Source: Paulinella micropora (Eukaryota; Cercozoa; Imbricatea; Euglyphida). From it: a DNA stretch of 32,417 nucleotides. Within the stretch, counting starts at the first letter, position 1, and each line of letters starts with the position of its first letter. Position numbers and translations under genes: made by a program. Below the pieces are notes generated by a model, which ran no database searches, was not told the origin of the DNA, and saw nothing but the letters and a program-made list of their open reading frames with translations. The DNA is taken from positions 1 through 32,417 of the forward strand of contig BJOX01000232.1 in NCBI GenBank assembly GCA_009731375.1. Reading direction: 5' to 3'. Below, piece after piece: positions 27,626-32,417 of the stretch.

Positions 27626-28608
27626 ATGAGTGAAGAAAACGAACTTGACAATAAACATATAATTATTAATGCGGAAGACACACCTACGGAAGAATTAGTT
27701 AAAACAAAAGAAGAAGAAGCACTAGAAATCCATCATCAGAAAAAGAATCCGAAAATATGGAACACGATATGGGTTGATAAACCATTAAACCAAGTTTTCT
27801 TAGACTTAGCAGATATGAGTAAGATACAAGATAAGAAAGGAAATAAAGGATATGCTTGGATGCTTGTTTGGATTGATTGTCATTCAAGATATTTAATAAT
27901 CATTCCACTAAAAATAAAACAGCAAAAGAAGTCTATTATGCTTTAAAATCAATCAAATATAAACCGAAATCAATTACTACCGACAGCGGGGGAGAATATA
28001 AAGGAGCGACCCGCGAATATTTTATTGAAAATGGAATTAGACATGATGTAGTTGAAGTTGGCGACCATAGAGCATTAGCGGTTGTTGACAGAGTAATAAG
28101 GAGTATAAGAAGATGGTTAGACCTATTATTTAAAACCAATCGTAATTTTGATTGGGTCAGTTATATTCAAGACTTAGTAGATGCTTATAATCATAAAGTT
28201 CATAGAGGAATTCAAGCTAAACCAGCGGAAGTATTTTTCGGGAGAGATAAAAATACCCATCGTGATCATTTAATTAACGAATTCAATGTTGGCCATAGTA
28301 TGAGAAAAGAATTAAAGAGACGGATGTTTGAAAAAGGTGGAAAGCAGTTTAGTAAGCAGATTTACAAAGTAATAGGTAGGTCTGGCTTTAAAATCATTCT
28401 CTCTGATCATGAATTTGTATCTCCGCGAGAACTTTTGAAAACTGAATTTAATAAATCGGTGGATGAAGAAGAACAAATGAGAGATAAGGAGAAAAAAATA
28501 ACTAAGGAACTGAACAATGAAAGATTATTAAAACGTGAAGATATTGATGAAGGTAATGTAAGAACTTCAGATAGAATAAGGAAGAAGAAACAAATATTAG
28601 ATTTATAA
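27626..28608 (+). pseudogene. int: Retroviral-type (rve) integrase, one frameshift
   Basis: Two overlapping frames, 27626-27946 and 27877-28608, form one integrase of about 325 residues after a single frame change near 27905-27915 in an A-rich stretch. The first frame carries the first catalytic region (L-D-L-A-D-M). The second has T-T-D-S-G-G-E-Y with the second Asp and, 35 positions on, V-V-D-R where most rve enzymes have Glu. An SH3-like C-terminal part (G-R-S-G-F-K-I) follows, and no chromodomain is visible. Such enzymes insert Polinton-type elements into host DNA using the terminal repeats. The A-rich break may be an error. Confidence 0.8.
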
Positions 28609-29250
28609 ATTAAATACATTTAGACCTATTAATAAATCAATGTATTTAATATGTTTTTGTCTTTTAATGTGTCTATTTTCCCCAGACTTAACATATTCTC
28701 CTCCACATTCACATTTTATTTTTTCCAAAATTTCATCTCTGTGTTGTATGTAGTAGTCTTTGAAATATTTCTGACATTTTTTTATATTTTTTTCTTTATA
28801 TTGTTTATTCAATTCATATATTCTATCTTTGTTTTTTTCATAATATTGTTTTCTTTGTTTGCTTCTTTTCTCTTCGTTGTTGATGTTATATATTCTTTGC
28901 TTGTTCAATAGTTCTTCTTTATTTTCTTTATACCATTCTATGTATTTTCTTCCAGCAATACATCTATTAACACATTTTTCTGTTTCTCTGATTATTTCTC
29001 CTTCTCGCTTACAAAGTTCCATTTTGTTATTACAAGGAAACATTTCAATAAGTTCGATGTAAGCATCATCGTATTTAACAATTTCAAAAGAAGACACATA
29101 ACGATATTTTCCATCAATATATCTCTTGTAATGGTCATTTTTGTGTTGATAGAATCTCATATGTAATTGAGATGTAGTAGAAACAATATATATTTGATCA
29201 GTCTGGTATGAACGAATAGCATAAATTTTTCCTTGCTTGTAGTCGGGCAT
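28603..29250 (-). CDS. GIY-YIG endonuclease with zinc-finger tail
   Basis: The intact 215-residue frame begins K-I-Y-A-I-R-S as in the copy at 22292, with Y-I-E-L-I-E and a late C-V-N-R motif. The second signature reads Y-I-V instead of Y-I-G, an unusual change in the core. A Lys/Tyr/Asn-rich linker (residues about 115-175) leads to a zinc-finger-like C-E-C-G...H...H tail. The gene overlaps the integrase by 6 bp and lies next to the right terminal repeat. It is a selfish-type nuclease gene, possibly active if Val is tolerated at the Gly position. Confidence 0.75.
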   Translation of the reverse strand: MPDYKQGKIYAIRSYQTDQIYIVSTTSQLHMRFYQHKNDHYKRYIDGKYRYVSSFEIVKYDDAYIELIEMFPCNNKMELCKREGEIIRETEKCVNRCIAGRKYIEWYKENKEELLNKQRIYNINNEEKRSKQRKQYYEKNKDRIYELNKQYKEKNIKKCQKYFKDYYIQHRDEILEKIKCECGGEYVKSGENRHIKRQKHIKYIDLLIGLNVFNL

Positions 29251-29493
29251 TGTCCTTTTATGTCTTATTATGTCCTTAAACTTAAATGGAATTTACCACC
29301 ACTCACCACCAGCCACTGGAAAACAGAAAACACTTCACAGGAAAATGGAAACCAGACACGGGAAAGGTGAGGTAAAAATCTACACCGCCAAAATTCTGAC
29401 TGCGGGATTTTGGACAACTTTCTGCTTTTCAGTGCGGACAAACTGGACAACTTTTGGGTAAGTGTCTTCAAAAAAGTCAATTTAATGATACAT

Positions 29494-29785
29494 ACATTTT
29501 TTCTCGTAGTGTGTTGTAGAAGGCTATTTGTTTGTTTTTGTTTCTTTGTATGTATAATCAATAGGAGGCTCTGCAACAACCTGGAAGTGTCTAGATTTGA
29601 TAAAATTCATGACACCTTCCAGGTTATCAACTACTTTAAAGTCGTCAGGACTCCAGTTGAATATTTTTTGGTGCGGGCCGACCATTTTGACAAGTGGTCA
29701 CTCGTAGAATGCGCGGGACCATTTTTGAAACTGCCTTTTAAAATCATCAGGACTCCAGTTGAATATTTTTTTGTGCGAACCTGCC
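29494..29785. repeat. Right terminal inverted repeat of element B
   Basis: 29494-29637 matches 7838-7984 inverted, and 29707-29780 matches 7342-7425 inverted. The outer part contains a tandem unit of about 95 bp (CAGGACTCCAGTTGAATATT at 29647 and 29748) with a third partial copy near 29823. Compared with the left end, about 400 bp of intervening sequence is missing. The gap 29251-29493 between the last gene and this repeat has no feature I can support. Confidence 0.75.
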
Positions 29786-30055
29786 ATTGTGACAATGAAT
29801 GCGCGTGCCTATTTTTAAATCTGCCTTTTAAAATCATCATGACTAATTTCTCAAGAATCAACTCAAAGCCTTGCACTGCATTTCACACTTGTCCTAATTC
29901 GCTTGTATTTAAATACTTTTTCGAATTCTTGCATTTTCATATTCTATCTATGTATCTGTTTGTGAATGTTAATTTAAAAAAATTAAAATTACAAATTCAA
30001 GCAAACTAAGTAATAGGAAAAGAGCGAAAAGCGAGCTAGAGAAAACATTTCTCTT
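29786..30055. other. Right flank without a gene
   Basis: AT-rich unique sequence between the right terminal repeat and the CT tract, including the third partial tandem unit near 29823. The exact outer boundary of element B falls somewhere in 29780-29850. Confidence 0.4.
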
Positions 30056-30376
30056 AGTCTCTCAAGTTTTTCCTCTCTATCTCTCTCTATCTCTCTATCT
30101 CTCTATCTCTATCTCTCTATCTATCTCTATCTTTCTTTCTTTCTTTCTCTTTCTCTCTCTCTCTTTCTTTCTCTCAATCTCTCTCTAGATCTCTCTATCT
30201 CTCTCTTTATCTCTCTCTTTCTCTTTCTCTCTTTATCTATCTCTATCTCTCTCTCTATATCTCTCTCGATCTCTCTCTCTCTCTCTCTCTCTCTAGATAT
30301 CTCGAGCTCTCTCTCTAGATCTCTCTCTCTCTAGATCTCTCTCTCTCTCTCTAGATCTCTCTCTCTCTCTCACTTA

Positions 30377-30411
<35 letters not shown>

Positions 30412-30434
30412 TATCTCTCTCTCTCTCTCTCTTG

Positions 30435-30465
<31 letters not shown>

Positions 30466-31685
30466 ACTTTCCATCTCTCTCTCTCTCTCTCTCACTCTCT
30501 CTCTCTCTCTCTCTCNNNNNNNNNNNNNNNNNNNNNNNNNNNNNNNNNNNNNNNNNNNNNNNNNNNNNNNNNNNNNNNNNNNNNNNNNNNNNNNNNNNNN
30601 NNNNNNNNNNNNNNNNNNNNNNNNNNNNNNNNNNNNNNNNNNNNNNNNNNNNNNNNNNNNNNNNNNNNNNNNNNNNNNNNNNNNNNNNNNNNNNNNNNNN
30701 NNNNNNNNNNNNNNNNNNNNNNNNNNNNNNNNNNNNNNNNNNNNNNNNNNNNNNNNNNNNNNNNNNNNNNNNNNNNNNNNNNNNNNNNNNNNNNNNNNNN
30801 NNNNNNNNNNNNNNNNNNNNNNNNNNNNNNNNNNNNNNNNNNNNNNNNNNNNNNNNNNNNNNNNNNNNNNNNNNNNNNNNNNNNNNNNNNNNNNNNNNNN
30901 NNNNNNNNNNNNNNNNNNNNNNNNNNNNNNNNNNNNNNNNNNNNNNNNNNNNNNNNNNNNNNNNNNNNNNNNNNNNNNNNNNNNNNNNNNNNNNNNNNNN
31001 NNNNNNNNNNNNNNNNNNNNNNNNNNNNNNNNNNNNNNNNNNNNNNNNNNNNNNNNNNNNNNNNNNNNNNNNNNNNNNNNNNNNNNNNNNNNNNNNNNNN
31101 NNNNNNNNNNNNNNNNNNNNNNNNNNNNNNNNNNNNNNNNNNNNNNNNNNNNNNNNNNNNNNNNNNNNNNNNNNNNNNNNNNNNNNNNNNNNNNNNNNNN
31201 NNNNNNNNNNNNNNNNNNNNNNNNNNNNNNNNNNNNNNNNNNNNNNNNNNNNNNNNNNNNNNNNNNNNNNNNNNNNNNNNNNNNNNNNNNNNNNNNNNNN
31301 NNNNNNNNNNNNNNNNNNNNNNNNNNNNNNNNNNNNNNNNNNNNNNNNNNNNNNNNNNNNNNNNNNNNNNNNNNNNNCTCTCTCTCTCTCTCTCTCTCTC
31401 TAGATCTCTCTCTCTCTCTCTCTAGATCTCTCTCTCTCTCTCTCTAGATCTCTCTCTCTCTAACACACACACACTCTCTCGACTGCTCTCTCACTCTCTC
31501 GCTCTCTCTCTCTCTCACTCTCGCTCTCTCTCTCTCTCTCTTACTCTCTCTCTTTCTTCCTCTCACTCCTTTCTCTCGAGCTCTCTCTCACTCGCTCACT
31601 CTCTCTCACTTGCTCTCAGTCTCTCTCTTTCTTTCTCACTCTCTCTCTCTCTCTCACTCTCTTTCTCTCTCTCTCTCTCTTTCAT
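30056..31685. repeat. CT-rich microsatellite with an 862-N assembly gap
   Basis: (CT)n/(TCTCTA)n low-complexity sequence, with recurring TCTAGATCTC units, on both sides of a run of Ns at 30516-31377. Frames of Leu/Ser repeats across it are artefacts. Confidence 0.95.
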
Positions 31686-32219
31686 GTATGTGTAAGAAAA
31701 AATAAATAACTCATTATGTATGTGATGAAATTATAATAGCATCTGTCTGTTTTGCAAGAACAAGAAACATGTACTTCAAACATAGGTTACAGTGTGGAAA
31801 GTATGCCAAGGACAACACAATCAACTTTCATGATCAAGCAGAACAAACATGTGCCTGGTGCCAAACGCAATATGAAAATTCATTTTTCAAGACAATCATA
31901 AGGTTCTTTATGTATTTTTCTTCTTCATCTACTCTGTGTCTTTGTTGTTCTGTCTCTCTCTCTCTCTCTACATATTGTAGCGTACAGGTTGTCTGCTTTA
32001 TGTAGTTTATTTTGTTTCAAGTAATTAGGTAGGAAATGATATATACATTAGTAATATATAAGATGTTGTCTATTTATTTACATACGGTTTTGCTGGAACG
32101 TGGCTTCCTCTCCTTTTCCATCCCTTACCATGAATGGGAAAGTTAACTGCTTGGGGGGCTGTCACAAGTACAATTCTAATTCAGTGTGTAGATTCCAGAC
32201 ATACTCACTTACACACAGA
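31686..32219. other. Host-like unique sequence without a recognised gene
   Basis: A 534-bp segment of normal complexity. A 78-codon plus frame (31769-32005) contains a C-A-W-C motif but ends in low-complexity Ser/Leu sequence, and I do not trust it as a gene. Confidence 0.4.
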
Positions 32220-32234
32220 CATTATTATTATTAC

Positions 32235-32323
<89 letters not shown>

Positions 32324-32341
32324 TTATTATTATTATTATTA
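32220..32341. repeat. (TTA)n microsatellite
   Basis: About 120 bp of TTA/ATT repeat with rare C or G interruptions, directly before the tRNA-like sequence, as often seen at SINE tails. Confidence 0.95.
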
Positions 32342-32417
32342 TGGACACCGTGATAGCCCAGTGGTCAAGTTCTACCATCTGGGCCCTGTCGCCAGTTCGA
32401 TTCCCGTCGGTGCCACC
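32342..32417 (+). repeat. tRNA-derived SINE-like head (cut by the window edge)
   Basis: GACACCG at the 5' side and CGGTGCC near the window end pair like an acceptor stem with one mismatch. An A-box-like GATAGCCCAGTGGTCAAG and a B-box-like GTTCGATTCCC are present. T-stem pairing is poor, so a tRNA-derived SINE promoter is more likely than a functional tRNA. Confidence 0.55.

Noticed and set aside
30432-31403. Leu/Ser repeat frame
   Set aside because: CT microsatellite joined across an N gap.

Overview
This window looks like animal (invertebrate-type) chromosomal DNA that carries two different small double-jelly-roll-type DNA virus elements side by side. The host parts are (GATA)n/(CATA)n, CT-rich and (TTA)n microsatellites, short unrecognised islands and a tRNA-derived SINE-like head at the right edge. 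A mollusc, perhaps a cephalopod, would fit this repeat style, but I cannot fix the taxon from sequence alone.

Element A (1 to 4886, cut by the left edge) is gene-intact. It has a partial virion-surface-like gene on the minus strand, a small Cys-rich protein, a 453-residue tyrosine recombinase resembling telomere resolvases (protelomerases), a coiled-coil protein and a hypothetical protein. It ends in an inverted repeat with 187-bp arms, one mismatch and a 34-nt AT-rich non-palindromic centre, preceded by a cluster of GGTTGGAC octamers. A resolvase-like enzyme plus a hairpin-like terminus in one element suggests a linear viral genome with covalently closed ends. This is the most interesting system in the window.

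Host microsatellite runs from 4887 to 7337 with two unique islands.

Element B (about 7342 to 29785, about 22.4 kb) is a Polinton/adintovirus-like element bounded by inverted terminal repeats. In order it holds two broken plus-strand genes with zinc-finger tails, a protein-primed family B DNA polymerase (heavily broken), two proteins with ExoX-like C-terminal domains, a surface protein homologous to that of element A, the major capsid protein, a penton-like minor capsid protein, a GIY-YIG nuclease relic, an adenain-type cysteine protease, a coiled-coil protein, a pX-like core protein, the FtsK/HerA-type packaging ATPase, another GIY-YIG relic, a two-helix membrane protein, a fibre with an S74 autoprocessing domain, an acidic/basic charged protein, a retroviral-type integrase and an intact-frame GIY-YIG nuclease. 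The gene set covers replication, integration, capsid assembly, maturation, packaging and attachment. Many genes carry in-frame stops (TAG, TAA and TGA) and frameshifts, so B is a decaying endogenous copy, although a few indels lie in homopolymers and may be sequencing errors.

B also contains a network of short GC-rich palindromic modules. One family, bounded by GATATTTTAGAAT and its complement, abuts start codons. Another family sits just after stop codons. A 42-bp palindromic unit lies twice, in the same reading phase, inside the polymerase gene. Right of B (29786 to 32417) is host-like DNA with an 862-N gap in a CT-repeat tract.
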